From: UBA4744 sp963707435
GTDB lineage: Bacteria; Actinomycetota; Acidimicrobiia; Spongiisociales; UBA4744
Assembly (NCBI GenBank): GCA_963707435.1
Contig: CAVPPF010000003.1
Coordinates: 1-64,000, forward strand
Length of the DNA stretch: 64,000 nucleotides
Direction of reading: 5' to 3'
Positions 10,140 through 18,121 of this stretch are shown piece by piece; within the stretch, counting starts at the first letter, position 1; each line of letters begins with the position of its first letter. The position numbers were made by a program, and so were the translations under genes. The notes below the pieces were generated by a model. It did not search any database. It was not told the DNA's origin and worked only from the letters and a program-made list of their open reading frames with translations.

Positions 10140-11533
10140 TCGATCTAGAGAGGCAGATCCACGACTATTACAGGCAGATCACAATTCCGGTCACCACCGA
10201 CGAGTACACCAGGATGGCGACCGGCGTTCCGGTCGTACAACGAAGAAGCCGGGCTTGGGTACTGGCAGCGGCGTTCGTGGTCGTGCTCATCGGCGTCGGG
10301 ATCTTGGTGCTGATGGCGGGAGAGAGCAATCCGTCGTTCGTCGACCAACCCGAAACGTCCGCTGCCGATCCAACGACAACTGCACCCGCCCCGGCGGTTT
10401 CGACGGCGGTGGCAACAACACCCACCCCGGTCACTCCGACAACGACACCGGCCGATCAGCAGGGCACGATCCTGGCCACGATGAAGGCGAAGCCGCTCCC
10501 TCCCCAAGCGACCTGCCCGCCGGGAAGCGACCCGGATACCCCCGGCCCTATCGACCAGCGGCGTCCCGACAACGTCGACGGAGCTCAGGCCTTCGACCGC
10601 CACGCCGGCCGGATCATCGTTCTGGCCAACGACGAGCAGCGGAGGCCACGAACCTGGACCTTCGACGTCTGCGGCAACACCTGGCAGCGGATGGACCCTC
10701 CCGAAGAGCCGGGGTGGGACGACCCGGCCACGCTCGTCTACGACGCCGACTCCGACCGGACCATCGTGTTCGCCCGCAACCGCGTCTGGAGCTACGACCT
10801 CTTCGCCGACCGCTGGACGAAGGAGGGTGAATTGCCAGGCTCGATGAATTTCATCGCGGGGTGGGGATACGGGGACAGGACGGCGGCCGTCTACCACCAT
10901 CCGTCGGGCCTGGTCATCGTCTACGACCGTGACTCGATGTGGGCCTACGACGTCGAGACCGACACCTGGACAGAGATCCCTCAGACGCCCGATCCCTCGC
11001 GGCCGGCCGACTCCGGTTTGCCCGATGGTGTCACGGCCGTCGCGTACGACCGTGACCGCAACCTGCTGCTCGCCGCGGTCGCTGTTCCGGATGGATTCCT
11101 CGACGACACCGGCCTGCGATCTGAATCCCAGTACAGGTCGTGGCTGGCGGACGCCGTGCTCGAGATCTGGGCGTTCGATCCGGCTACGGGCTCCTGGCGT
11201 CTGGCGCCCTCGCAGGTTCCCGCCGGCGTCCTGTGGTCACGGGACGGCTGGTTCTATGGACCGGTCAGCCGGGTGGCGTTCGATGAGGCGAGTGGCGTGG
11301 CGGTGTACATGTCCGCGGACGGGTGGGTGGAGGCCTACGACGGCCGGCGGAGCTGGCGGGCGTTCTCCGCCGACGGGTCGATGGGCGATGGGACGGATGT
11401 CAGATGCGACAGCGTGGACCCGGTCTACGACCCGCTCCACGGCCGGATCGTCTGCCAGGTCTACGGGGGTGGCGTCTCGGCTTTCGCTACGGCTACCGGC
11501 CAGTGGACCTGGCTGCTCAAGCCGGAGCGATAG
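10136..11533 (+). CDS. single-pass membrane protein with extracytoplasmic Kelch-like propeller, putative anti-sigma partner
   Basis: A 465-residue protein. The cytoplasmic N-terminus has about 45 residues (MIDLERQIHDYYRQITIPVT), then comes one membrane helix (WVLAAAFVVVLIGVGILVLM), a Thr/Pro-rich linker (about 75-115) and a large outer domain. The outer domain carries six Kelch-like repeats, recognisable as WTFDVCGNTWQRM, WSYDLFADRWTKE, WAYDVETDTWTEI, IWAFDPATGSWRL, VEAYDGRRSWRAF and VSAFATATGQWTWL. Gene order, the ATGA overlap with the sigma gene and the topology suggest it holds the sigma factor at the membrane and senses an external cue. No zinc-binding anti-sigma motif is visible in the short N-terminus, so that role is inferred. 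Confidence 0.75.
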   Translation: MIDLERQIHDYYRQITIPVTTDEYTRMATGVPVVQRRSRAWVLAAAFVVVLIGVGILVLMAGESNPSFVDQPETSAADPTTTAPAPAVSTAVATTPTPVTPTTTPADQQGTILATMKAKPLPPQATCPPGSDPDTPGPIDQRRPDNVDGAQAFDRHAGRIIVLANDEQRRPRTWTFDVCGNTWQRMDPPEEPGWDDPATLVYDADSDRTIVFARNRVWSYDLFADRWTKEGELPGSMNFIAGWGYGDRTAAVYHHPSGLVIVYDRDSMWAYDVETDTWTEIPQTPDPSRPADSGLPDGVTAVAYDRDRNLLLAAVAVPDGFLDDTGLRSESQYRSWLADAVLEIWAFDPATGSWRLAPSQVPAGVLWSRDGWFYGPVSRVAFDEASGVAVYMSADGWVEAYDGRRSWRAFSADGSMGDGTDVRCDSVDPVYDPLHGRIVCQVYGGGVSAFATATGQWTWLLKPER

Positions 11534-11639
11534 AACCTCTTGAGAGGTAAACAGCGATGACCGGGCGAAGGAGGGAACGAAGTCGGGCCGACCCTGGCGA
11601 CCACCGACCAGGGCGAGCTGATGGTCGAAAGGAGAGGCC

Positions 11640-12452
11640 ATGAGGTTGGCTCGGAGAAGAACGGTAACGGCTGCCGTGTTGGTCGGTACCTTGGTGGCGG
11701 CGTGCGGGTCGTCCTCTTCCGATGCGGGCCAGTTCCCCGCCGGCGAACCGGTCGATCTCGTCTACATCTCCGACTCGGGTGGCTGGGAGGTGGCCGAGAG
11801 GTACGTTGAGCTGGCAGCCGAAGCGCTGGACCGCGAGGTCCGCTTCCACGACCAGCGCATTGGCGGCCTGTCCATGAGCACGGTTCCTTCCATGGTTCGA
11901 GGGAGCCTGGCCGGCCAGGTGGCCGAGGCTGAGATCATCGTGCTGTACGCCCACCCGGGAGGCCTGGAGTACAACCTGCCACAACCCAACATGCTGACCT
12001 GTTTCGAGGCGCTCGACGCGCTCGAGAATTCGACCTCAACGCCGGAGTGGGAGCCGCCGGTCGTCGCGACGGTCGAGGACTGGCAGCCATATCGCGATGT
12101 CCTCGATGAGGTCTACGACGAGATCTGGAAGGCCCGCGAAGGGCGGCCCGTGGTTCTCGTAGCGCACGACATCTACAACGGGTTCGTGGCTCCTTGGCGA
12201 GAACTGGGGATCGAGCCGGAGTGCACCGCCAACTGGGAGGTCGAGATGCAAGTGATCCGGGCAGCAGCCGAAGAGAACGGAGCGCAGTTCGTGTCGCTCT
12301 TCGATGTCTTCAACGGACCGAAACACGATGAGGACCCGCGGGCAAAGGGATGGATGCAAGACGACGGCATGCACGCCAACGTCAAAGGAGGGTCCGTCGC
12401 CGCCGAAGCGCTGGCTGCTGTCGGGTTCGCGTTGAGCCAACCACCGGACTGA
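11640..12452 (+). CDS. SGNH/GDSL-like lipoprotein
   Basis: A 270-residue lipoprotein: basic N-terminus, hydrophobic stretch and lipobox-like GTLVAAC (Cys22), then a Ser-rich spacer. The mature domain begins LVYISDSGGW, in the position of the SGNH block I GDS motif, and ends with DDGMHANVKGG, matching the block V DxxH motif that supplies the catalytic Asp and His. Family members are esterases, lipases or carbohydrate deacetylases; the substrate here is unknown. The start is supported by AGGAGAGG just before ATG 11640. It lies about 100 bp after the Kelch-like gene and could be a target of that sigma factor, which is inference. Confidence 0.7.
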   Translation: MRLARRRTVTAAVLVGTLVAACGSSSSDAGQFPAGEPVDLVYISDSGGWEVAERYVELAAEALDREVRFHDQRIGGLSMSTVPSMVRGSLAGQVAEAEIIVLYAHPGGLEYNLPQPNMLTCFEALDALENSTSTPEWEPPVVATVEDWQPYRDVLDEVYDEIWKAREGRPVVLVAHDIYNGFVAPWRELGIEPECTANWEVEMQVIRAAAEENGAQFVSLFDVFNGPKHDEDPRAKGWMQDDGMHANVKGGSVAAEALAAVGFALSQPPD

Positions 12453-12547
12453 AGCCCTTTTTGCTGCCTCGCGGTGTCCACTACCGGCATCCCCCGGCGG
12501 GCGTGTGTCCCGCAGCAGAGCCGTGCCGCGTCGGCGAACGAGTCACC

Positions 12548-13528
12548 TCATGAAATCTCGAAGACGACCTTTCCCATCGCCTTGCGACCCGTGAGCGCTC
12601 CGAAGGCTTCGACATATCCATCGAGCGGGTAGAACAGCCGAAACCCGCGGCTGCAACACGCCCGATGCCACCATCGAGAACAGCTCGGCGAAGTTGGCCG
12701 CCGACGCCGCCGGATCCCGCTTGGTCCAGGCCCCCCAGAAGACCCCGGTGATCGACACACTCTTGAGCAGCGGGAGGTTGAGCGGGATCTCGGGGATCGA
12801 ACCGGCAGCAAATCCGATGACGAGGAACCGTCCGTTCCAGGCCATGGATCGCAAGGCCTGCTCCGACAGATCACCGCCGACCGGGTCGTACACCACGTCG
12901 ACACCCCGGCCGTTGGTCAACTCCTTGAGACGTTCCCGAAAGTCCTCGGTGAGGTAGTTGATCCCTCGTACCGGCACCCAGCCCGGCGGCGTACTCCAGT
13001 TTCTCGTCCGTCGAGGCCGCGGCGATAACCTCCGCTCCCATCGCCGCGCCGAGTTCGACCGCAGCACTTCCGACCCCGCCTGCGGCGCCCAGCACGAGCA
13101 ACGATTCGCCGTGCCTGCAGCTCCGCTCGCTGCTTGAGCGCATAGAAGGAAGTGCCGTACGTGAGACCAAAACCGGCTGCTACCCGGTGCTCCATCGACG
13201 GCGGCTTGGGCATGACGCTGGACGCTTCCACGACCCACTTTTCGGCAAAGGCGCCCGAGACCCCCATGGCTACGACTTCGTCGCCGACCGCGAAACGCTC
13301 CACCCCCGCGCCGACGACCGACACCACCCCCGACGCCTCACCCCCCGGCACGAAGGGCAGGTCCGGCCGGAACTGATACCGGCCCTGGATGATGAGCGTG
13401 TCCGGAAAGTTGAGACCCGCTGCCCTCACATCGATCACGATCTCGCCGGGACCGGGCTGTGGATCCGGAAGTTCTTGGACCGACAGCCGGTCGGCCGGAC
13501 CAAGCTCGGAACAAACGACGGCTCTCAC
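12548..13528 (-). CDS. NADPH:quinone oxidoreductase-like MDR enzyme, frame broken
   Basis: A medium-chain dehydrogenase/reductase of the quinone oxidoreductase (QOR) group, assembled from three frames. The segment from 13528 gives the GroES-like domain (MRAVVCSELGPADRLSVQEL, AGLNFPDTLIIQGRYQ). After a break near 13115-13135 comes the Rossmann motif (LLVLGAAGGVGSAAVELG). After a break near 12965-12990 comes INYLTEDFRERLKELTNGRGVDVVYDPVGG. After a break near 12630-12645 comes the tail FYPLDGYVEAFGALTGRKAMGKVVFE. It lacks structural zinc cysteines, as QORs do. The GTG start overlaps the stop of the SDR gene, placing it last in the acyl-CoA catabolic operon. Confidence 0.82.
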
Positions 13529-14439
13529 GGTCGGGCTGCCCGATCGGCGGCTGCCTGCGCGGCGAACGCCTGGGTCTGCAACCCTCCGGAGTCGAACTGC
13601 ACGCGGCCATCGCCTTTGGTGACCTCCGACCAGCGGGCCACGATGTTGTCCGGGGTCCGTTCCCCCGGCCGCAGATACAAGCCGGGAGTCTCCTCGATCG
13701 ACACGGTGGCAAATCCCCCGCCGCCCGCCCCCAGGATGACCTTGGTTGGTGCGTCCTCATGCACCAGCGCCAGCAGACCGGGGCTGACGGCTTCGGGTGC
13801 GAACAGGGCTTGCGCTTCGGCAGGAAACAGTGCTTCGGTCATCCGGGTAGTGGCAGCCGGGGCCAGCGCATTGACGCGAATGTTGTACTTCTGGCCTTCG
13901 ATCGCAAGCGTGTTCATGAGCCCCACCACCGCCATCTTGGCGGCACCGTAGTTGGCCTGCCCGAAGTTGCCCCACAACCCGCTCGATGACGAGGTCATCA
14001 CGATCCGACCGTACTGCTGATCGCGCATCGTCGCCCACACGGCTTTGGTGCAATACACCGACCCCATCAGATGCACGTCGATCACGGTTCGGAAATCGGC
14101 GAGATCCATGTTGTGGAACGACTTGTCCCTCAGAATGCCTGCATTGTTGACGAGGATGTCCACACGCCCCCAGCGGTCCATGACCGCCGAAACCATCGAT
14201 TGCACCTGATCGATATCCGAGACGTTCGCGCCGTTGGCCATCGCCTCGCCGCCTGCCGCCTCGATTTCCGCGACCACCGCTTCGGCAGCGGCCGACGATC
14301 CGCCGGTTCCGTCCACGGAGCCGCCGAGGTCGTTGACCACGACCCGGGCGCCGCGTTCGGCCAGCGCCAGCGCATGACACCGTCCCAATCCGGCGCCGGC
14401 GCCGGTCACGATGGCCACTCGTTCGTCGAAACTGATCAT
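13525..14439 (-). CDS. short-chain dehydrogenase (3-hydroxyacyl-CoA dehydrogenase-like SDR)
   Basis: A 304-residue SDR resembling the dehydrogenase part of peroxisomal multifunctional enzyme 2 (17-beta-HSD4). It has the NAD-binding TGAGAGLGR, NDLGG with the inserted GSVDGTGGSS loop, NNAG, and the catalytic Ser/Tyr/Lys in SSSSGLWGNFGQANYGAAKMA. Enzymes of this type oxidise (R)-3-hydroxyacyl-CoA thioesters. That fits the MaoC hydratase encoded immediately upstream, whose stop overlaps this ATG (ATGA). The operon context of hydratase, SDR and acyl-CoA dehydrogenases supports a beta-oxidation role on a bulky or branched acyl chain rather than fatty-acid synthesis. Confidence 0.85.
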   Translation of the reverse strand: MISFDERVAIVTGAGAGLGRCHALALAERGARVVVNDLGGSVDGTGGSSAAAEAVVAEIEAAGGEAMANGANVSDIDQVQSMVSAVMDRWGRVDILVNNAGILRDKSFHNMDLADFRTVIDVHLMGSVYCTKAVWATMRDQQYGRIVMTSSSSGLWGNFGQANYGAAKMAVVGLMNTLAIEGQKYNIRVNALAPAATTRMTEALFPAEAQALFAPEAVSPGLLALVHEDAPTKVILGAGGGGFATVSIEETPGLYLRPGERTPDNIVARWSEVTKGDGRVQFDSGGLQTQAFAAQAAADRAARP

Positions 14440-14903
14440 GCGGGTACCTCCGTTATGGCCAGCATCAGGGTCTCGGCAACCAATGCCGGCTTCTCGTTGT
14501 CCTTCATCTCGACCGTTACCTTCGTTTTGAAGAGCACCCGGCCCGAGCCTTTTCCGCTTGCGTCGGCCAGGAGGACTCGTGCCCGGACGGCACTGCCCAC
14601 CTTGACCGGCTCGAGGAACCGGACCTTGTCGGTCCCGTAGTTGATGACCATCACCGTTCCCTCGGGCACGATTCCAATCTCGCTGGTCAGATACGGGATG
14701 AGGGATAGGGTGAGGAACCCGTGGGCGATGGTTGAGCCCCAGGGGGTTTGCCGGGCGGCCTCGGGATCGACGTGGATGAACTGGTGATCAAGCGTTGCAT
14801 CGGCGAACGCATTGACGCGATCCTGATCGACGATGAGCCATTCGGATACGCCGAGTTCTTTCCCGACATATTCCGGTAGGCGGTCGATCGGTACGGTCTG
14901 CAT
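14436..14903 (-). CDS. MaoC-like (R)-specific enoyl-CoA hydratase
   Basis: A 155-residue single hot-dog MaoC domain. The hydratase signature is present: NAFADATLDHQFIHVDPEAA, with catalytic Asp and His, and then TIAHGFLTLSLIPYL. It would hydrate trans-2-enoyl-CoA to (R)-3-hydroxyacyl-CoA. The start at 14903 (MQTVPIDRLPEYVG) is favoured because AAGGAG lies eight bases upstream; the longer open frame to 14981 runs into the TetR gene. It sits between the TetR regulator and the SDR and overlaps the SDR start. Confidence 0.88.
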   Translation of the reverse strand: MQTVPIDRLPEYVGKELGVSEWLIVDQDRVNAFADATLDHQFIHVDPEAARQTPWGSTIAHGFLTLSLIPYLTSEIGIVPEGTVMVINYGTDKVRFLEPVKVGSAVRARVLLADASGKGSGRVLFKTKVTVEMKDNEKPALVAETLMLAITEVPA

Positions 14904-14950
14904 GGTTGTCTCCTTCGCTGAGATCGTGGTGAGGCGGTTGTTGCGACGAT

Positions 14951-15598
14951 TCATCCAACCCCTTGCAGGGAGGCCCGGCACATTCCCCGGAGCAGGTCCC
15001 GATGGTGCGAGGTGGCAATCAGCCCGCGCGAACCTTCCCGGGCGGCGGAACCAACGAGGCCGATCAAGCCCCGGGCTGCGGCCCGGGCCTCATCGAGACT
15101 CAACTCCGGGTGCAGTTTGATGACCACCTCCGCCCAGGCGTCGGTGTACCGGGCGTCGTTGCGCTCGGCGGCCCGCTGGTAGTACTCCGGCACATATCGA
15201 AGTTCCCTGACCAGCAGCATCAGCTCCGCTCCCCGATCGAGCGCCAGCGTCGTGTGGGCATCGATCAGCAGATCGAGGGCTGCACCCGGTTCGAGCCCGG
15301 CGCTGCGCTCGATCGCGTCACGCAACAGATCCCAGATCCGGTCGAAGACCGCCAGCAAGATGTCGTCCTTGGATGAGAAGTGGCGGTACAGCCCCGGTCC
15401 GGTGATTCCGGCGGCGGCGCCGATCTCATCCATGGACGTGGCATGGAACCCTTGCTCGTGGAACAGCCGGGTGGCTGCTTCGATGATCTGCTCCTGCCGC
15501 CGCCTCCCCCGGGCCGTCGGAGCGGCCCGGGATGCCTCACTCGACTCCAGTCCGTGGCCGCCGTTCTCCGCGGCACCCCGGCTTGGTGCGACGCTCAC
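14951..15598 (-). CDS. TetR/AcrR family regulator
   Basis: A 215-residue regulator. An N-terminal helix-turn-helix (about residues 30-80: RRQEQIIEAATRLFHEQGFHATSMDEIGAAAGITGPGLYRHFSSKDDIL) is followed by an all-helical ligand-binding domain. The stop of the upstream acyl-CoA dehydrogenase overlaps its start, so it lies inside the operon it probably controls. Homologues in this setting (KstR2, FadR-type TetR proteins) bind acyl-CoA esters and release DNA. Two inverted repeats at 17973-17992 and 18084-18101, in front of the first gene of the operon, are candidate binding sites. The ligand is unknown. Confidence 0.88.
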   Translation of the reverse strand: MSVAPSRGAAENGGHGLESSEASRAAPTARGRRRQEQIIEAATRLFHEQGFHATSMDEIGAAAGITGPGLYRHFSSKDDILLAVFDRIWDLLRDAIERSAGLEPGAALDLLIDAHTTLALDRGAELMLLVRELRYVPEYYQRAAERNDARYTDAWAEVVIKLHPELSLDEARAAARGLIGLVGSAAREGSRGLIATSHHRDLLRGMCRASLQGVG

Positions 15599-16734
15599 AA
15601 TCCCAGAGCATCGGCGAGGAGAGCCCGCTGGTAGCGGGCGTCACCGAACATCAACGCGGTGCTCTTGGCGCGCTTGAAGTAGAGGTGAACGTCGTGCTCC
15701 CAGGTGAACCCGGTGCCGCCGAGAATCTGAATCGTTTCGCCTGCAGCCTGCACGTAGGCCTCCGAACACACGGACTTGGCCAGCGGCGCGGCAATGGCCA
15801 TCTCGTCATCGTGGGCGGTGACCCGGGCTGCGTGATAGGCCGTCGACCGGGCGTGCTCCACGGCAACCAGCATGTCGGCACAACGGTGTTTGATCGCCTG
15901 AAACGAGCCAATGGCCCGTCCGAACTGGAACCTGGTCTTTCCGTGCTCGACCGCCGTCTCCAGGCACCATTGCGCTCCGCCGACCTGGTCGAGGGCCAGT
16001 GCCACCGCTGCCCGGCGCAGCATGCGTTCGACCAGGGGATCCCCGCCGCCGTCCATCCCGAGCACAGCTTCCGCACCGACCAGTACGCCCTCGAGCGTGA
16101 CGGTGGCCTGCTTGGTGGTTGCGTCCAGAGTGGGCACGACCTCGGTGGTCACCCCCGGGTGGCCCGCCGGGACCAGGAAGAGGCTGACACCACTGCCGGT
16201 GCGGGCGGCCACCAGCAGCGTGTCGACACTGTGGCCGAAGATGACGTTGGTTTTGCGGCCCGTCAGTATCCACCCCCCGGCCGAGCGTTCTGCCGACGTC
16301 GTGATGTCCTCCGTGCCGATTCCGGTCGGACCCTCGGACAGGGCGACCGCAACGGTGTGTTCCCCTGCGGCGATCGCAGGCAGGTAGGCCTGTTTCTGCT
16401 CTTCGGTTCCGGCGGTCAGGATGGCATCGCCGGCCATCACCACGGTCGACAGGAAGGGGCCGGGGATCAGGGCCCGGCCGAGTTCTTCGAGCACGATGCT
16501 CATCTCGGCAAAGGTGTACCCGGCGCCACCGTACTCCTCGGGAATCGCAAGGCTGTGCCAGCCCAGCTCGGCGCCTGCCTGCCAGAGCTTCTTGTCGTAG
16601 CCCTCCTCCGTTTCGGCGATGGCCCGCACCGCTTCCTTCGGAACGCGATCGGAGAGGAACTGACGGGTCGTCTGACGCAGCATCTCCTGCGCCTCGTTCA
16701 GAGCGAAGTCGACGGTTTCTACCGTGTCAGCCAC
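15595..16734 (-). CDS. acyl-CoA dehydrogenase, FadE27-like subunit
   Basis: A 379-residue acyl-CoA dehydrogenase with the three-domain fold. Residues include LAIPEEYGGAGYTFAEMSIVLEELGRAL, the middle-domain strand AVALSEGPTGIG, the C-terminal helices FGRAIGSFQAIKHRCADM and GGTGFTWEHDVHLYFKRAKS. The last motif is typical of the smaller, non-catalytic-Glu partner in alpha2-beta2 FadE pairs known from steroid side-chain degradation. The immediately upstream gene overlaps it by 8 bp and has the features of the other partner. Assignment as a heteromeric subunit is inference from motif and pairing. Confidence 0.85.
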   Translation of the reverse strand: MADTVETVDFALNEAQEMLRQTTRQFLSDRVPKEAVRAIAETEEGYDKKLWQAGAELGWHSLAIPEEYGGAGYTFAEMSIVLEELGRALIPGPFLSTVVMAGDAILTAGTEEQKQAYLPAIAAGEHTVAVALSEGPTGIGTEDITTSAERSAGGWILTGRKTNVIFGHSVDTLLVAARTGSGVSLFLVPAGHPGVTTEVVPTLDATTKQATVTLEGVLVGAEAVLGMDGGGDPLVERMLRRAAVALALDQVGGAQWCLETAVEHGKTRFQFGRAIGSFQAIKHRCADMLVAVEHARSTAYHAARVTAHDDEMAIAAPLAKSVCSEAYVQAAGETIQILGGTGFTWEHDVHLYFKRAKSTALMFGDARYQRALLADALGL

Positions 16735-17926
16735 GGGGCACCTCCTTCCACGGCAGGTCCTTGTCGACGCGCGGCTCGCCCGGCAGCCCGAGCACCCGCT
16801 CTCCGACGATGTTCTTCATGATCTCGGACGTTCCGCCCTCGATCGAATTCGCCCGGGCCCGCAGGAAATTCCTCTGCGGGGTGCCGGCCGATTCGAACTC
16901 CGTGGGGCGATGCAGGACGTACCCGCCGGGGTAGAGCGTCCCGTCCCACCCCATCAACTCGACCGTGAAGGAAGTGATGGCCTTGTTGAGATCGGCCCAC
17001 GCCAGCTTGCCCGTCGAACCTTCGGGTCCGGGAACGCCGGCTTTTCGCATCTGGTTGGCCCGCAGCGTGGTGAGACGGAGCGCTTCCCATCCTGCCCACA
17101 ACCGGGTCAGCTCATCCCGGGCCGCCGGGTCGGTGTGGCCGTAATCCTTCCAGGCCTTGATCGCAGTCTCAATGGTCCCCGATCCACGAGGCAACGTTTT
17201 GCTGCCGATCGCCACCCGCTCGTTCATGAGCGTCGTCATCGCCGCCCGCCACCCCGCTCCGACTTCATCGATCCGGTACGCATCCGGCACATGGACGTCG
17301 GTGAAGAAGACTTCGTTGAATTCGGCTTCACCGGTGATCTGATACATCGGCCGAACGTCGACGCCGTCGGCCTTCATGTCGACGATGAAGTAGGTCATGC
17401 CCGCATGCTTCGGAACGTCCGGGTCGGTTCGTACGGGAAGCATGCCCCACTTGGCGATGTGAGCGAGCGTCGTCCAGACCTTCTGTCCGTTGATCACCCA
17501 CATATCGCCGTCCCGGACCGCTTTGGTTGAGAGATTCGCGAGGTCGGATCCCGCTCCGGGCTCGGAGAAGAGCTGGCACCACATGTCTTCGGTGGTGAAC
17601 ATGGGACGCAGCCATTTCGCCTTTTGCTCGTCGGTACCGTGGGCGGCCAGGACGCCGGCGCCCATGCCGATGCCGAGGAGGTTCAGGTCGCGGTTCCACG
17701 TCGGTGCCCCGGCGTCCTCGATGGCCTGGTTCACGGCCGATTGGAACCTGGGACTGACCCCGATGCCACCGAAACCCTCCGGGAACTGGACCCAGGCGAG
17801 ACCCAGGTCGTACTGCCTTCCCCAGAACTCCTTTGGATCCGTAATCGGGTCGTATCCGTCCAGCAACTGGTCGAGACGTTCGGCGACCATCGCTTCCGCC
17901 TGCTCGCCCTTGACCGTATCTGTCAT
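16727..17926 (-). CDS. acyl-CoA dehydrogenase, FadE26-like subunit
   Basis: A 399-residue acyl-CoA dehydrogenase. It shows WVQFPEGFGGIGVSPRFQ, the FAD/substrate motif MWCQLFSEPGAGSDLANLSTKAVRDGD, and the C-terminal ARANSIEGGTSEIMKNIVGERVLGLPGEP typical of the larger FadE subunit. Start choice: AGAGGGG directly abuts an ATG at 17932, but the ATG at 17926 has proper spacing and is preferred. It is the first gene of a minus-strand run that continues through the FadE27-like gene, TetR, MaoC, SDR and QOR with overlaps or short gaps. The 195-bp region upstream carries two inverted repeats. Confidence 0.87.
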   Translation of the reverse strand: MTDTVKGEQAEAMVAERLDQLLDGYDPITDPKEFWGRQYDLGLAWVQFPEGFGGIGVSPRFQSAVNQAIEDAGAPTWNRDLNLLGIGMGAGVLAAHGTDEQKAKWLRPMFTTEDMWCQLFSEPGAGSDLANLSTKAVRDGDMWVINGQKVWTTLAHIAKWGMLPVRTDPDVPKHAGMTYFIVDMKADGVDVRPMYQITGEAEFNEVFFTDVHVPDAYRIDEVGAGWRAAMTTLMNERVAIGSKTLPRGSGTIETAIKAWKDYGHTDPAARDELTRLWAGWEALRLTTLRANQMRKAGVPGPEGSTGKLAWADLNKAITSFTVELMGWDGTLYPGGYVLHRPTEFESAGTPQRNFLRARANSIEGGTSEIMKNIVGERVLGLPGEPRVDKDLPWKEVPRG

Positions 17927-17972
17927 CGGCATCCCCTCTTGTGTCGAGTGCGGTGATTACCGCTCCACAATA

Positions 17973-17992
17973 GTTAGTGATCATTCACTCAT
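17973..17992. promoter_or_regulatory. inverted repeat, candidate TetR operator
   Basis: Half-sites AGTGA and TCACT flank a 4-bp centre; the symmetry extends outward with 6 of 8 positions matching per arm. It lies about 47 bp upstream of the FadE26-like start (17926), on the upstream side of that operon. A weak -35-like TTTGCA and -10-like AACTAT flank it on the minus strand, so binding would block transcription. The TetR protein encoded in the operon is the natural candidate. Protein binding is inferred. Confidence 0.55.
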
Positions 17993-18083
17993 GCAAAGGG
18001 TTCGCCCGTGGCGGCATGCTTCCAGATCAAGCGGGGCTATGCGAGGAGGTGCACGAGGCAGCACACCCGACCATCAGTCAATA

Positions 18084-18101
18084 TGTAAACGCTAGTTCAC
18101 A
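18084..18101. promoter_or_regulatory. second inverted repeat upstream of the FadE operon
   Basis: Arms TGTAAAC and GTTCACA (6 of 7 matching) surround GCTA. It lies in the same intergenic gap as the repeat at 17973-17992, 110 bp further from the operon and just past the stop of the next acyl-CoA dehydrogenase gene. The sequence differs from the first repeat, so it could be a site for another regulator or a weaker site of the same one. Confidence 0.45.
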
Positions 18102-18121
18102 TCTTGGTCGGGCCGGAACGG

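Noticed and set aside
15532..16821. 429-codon plus-strand open frame
   Set aside because: Antisense to the FadE27-like acyl-CoA dehydrogenase, which has all family motifs.
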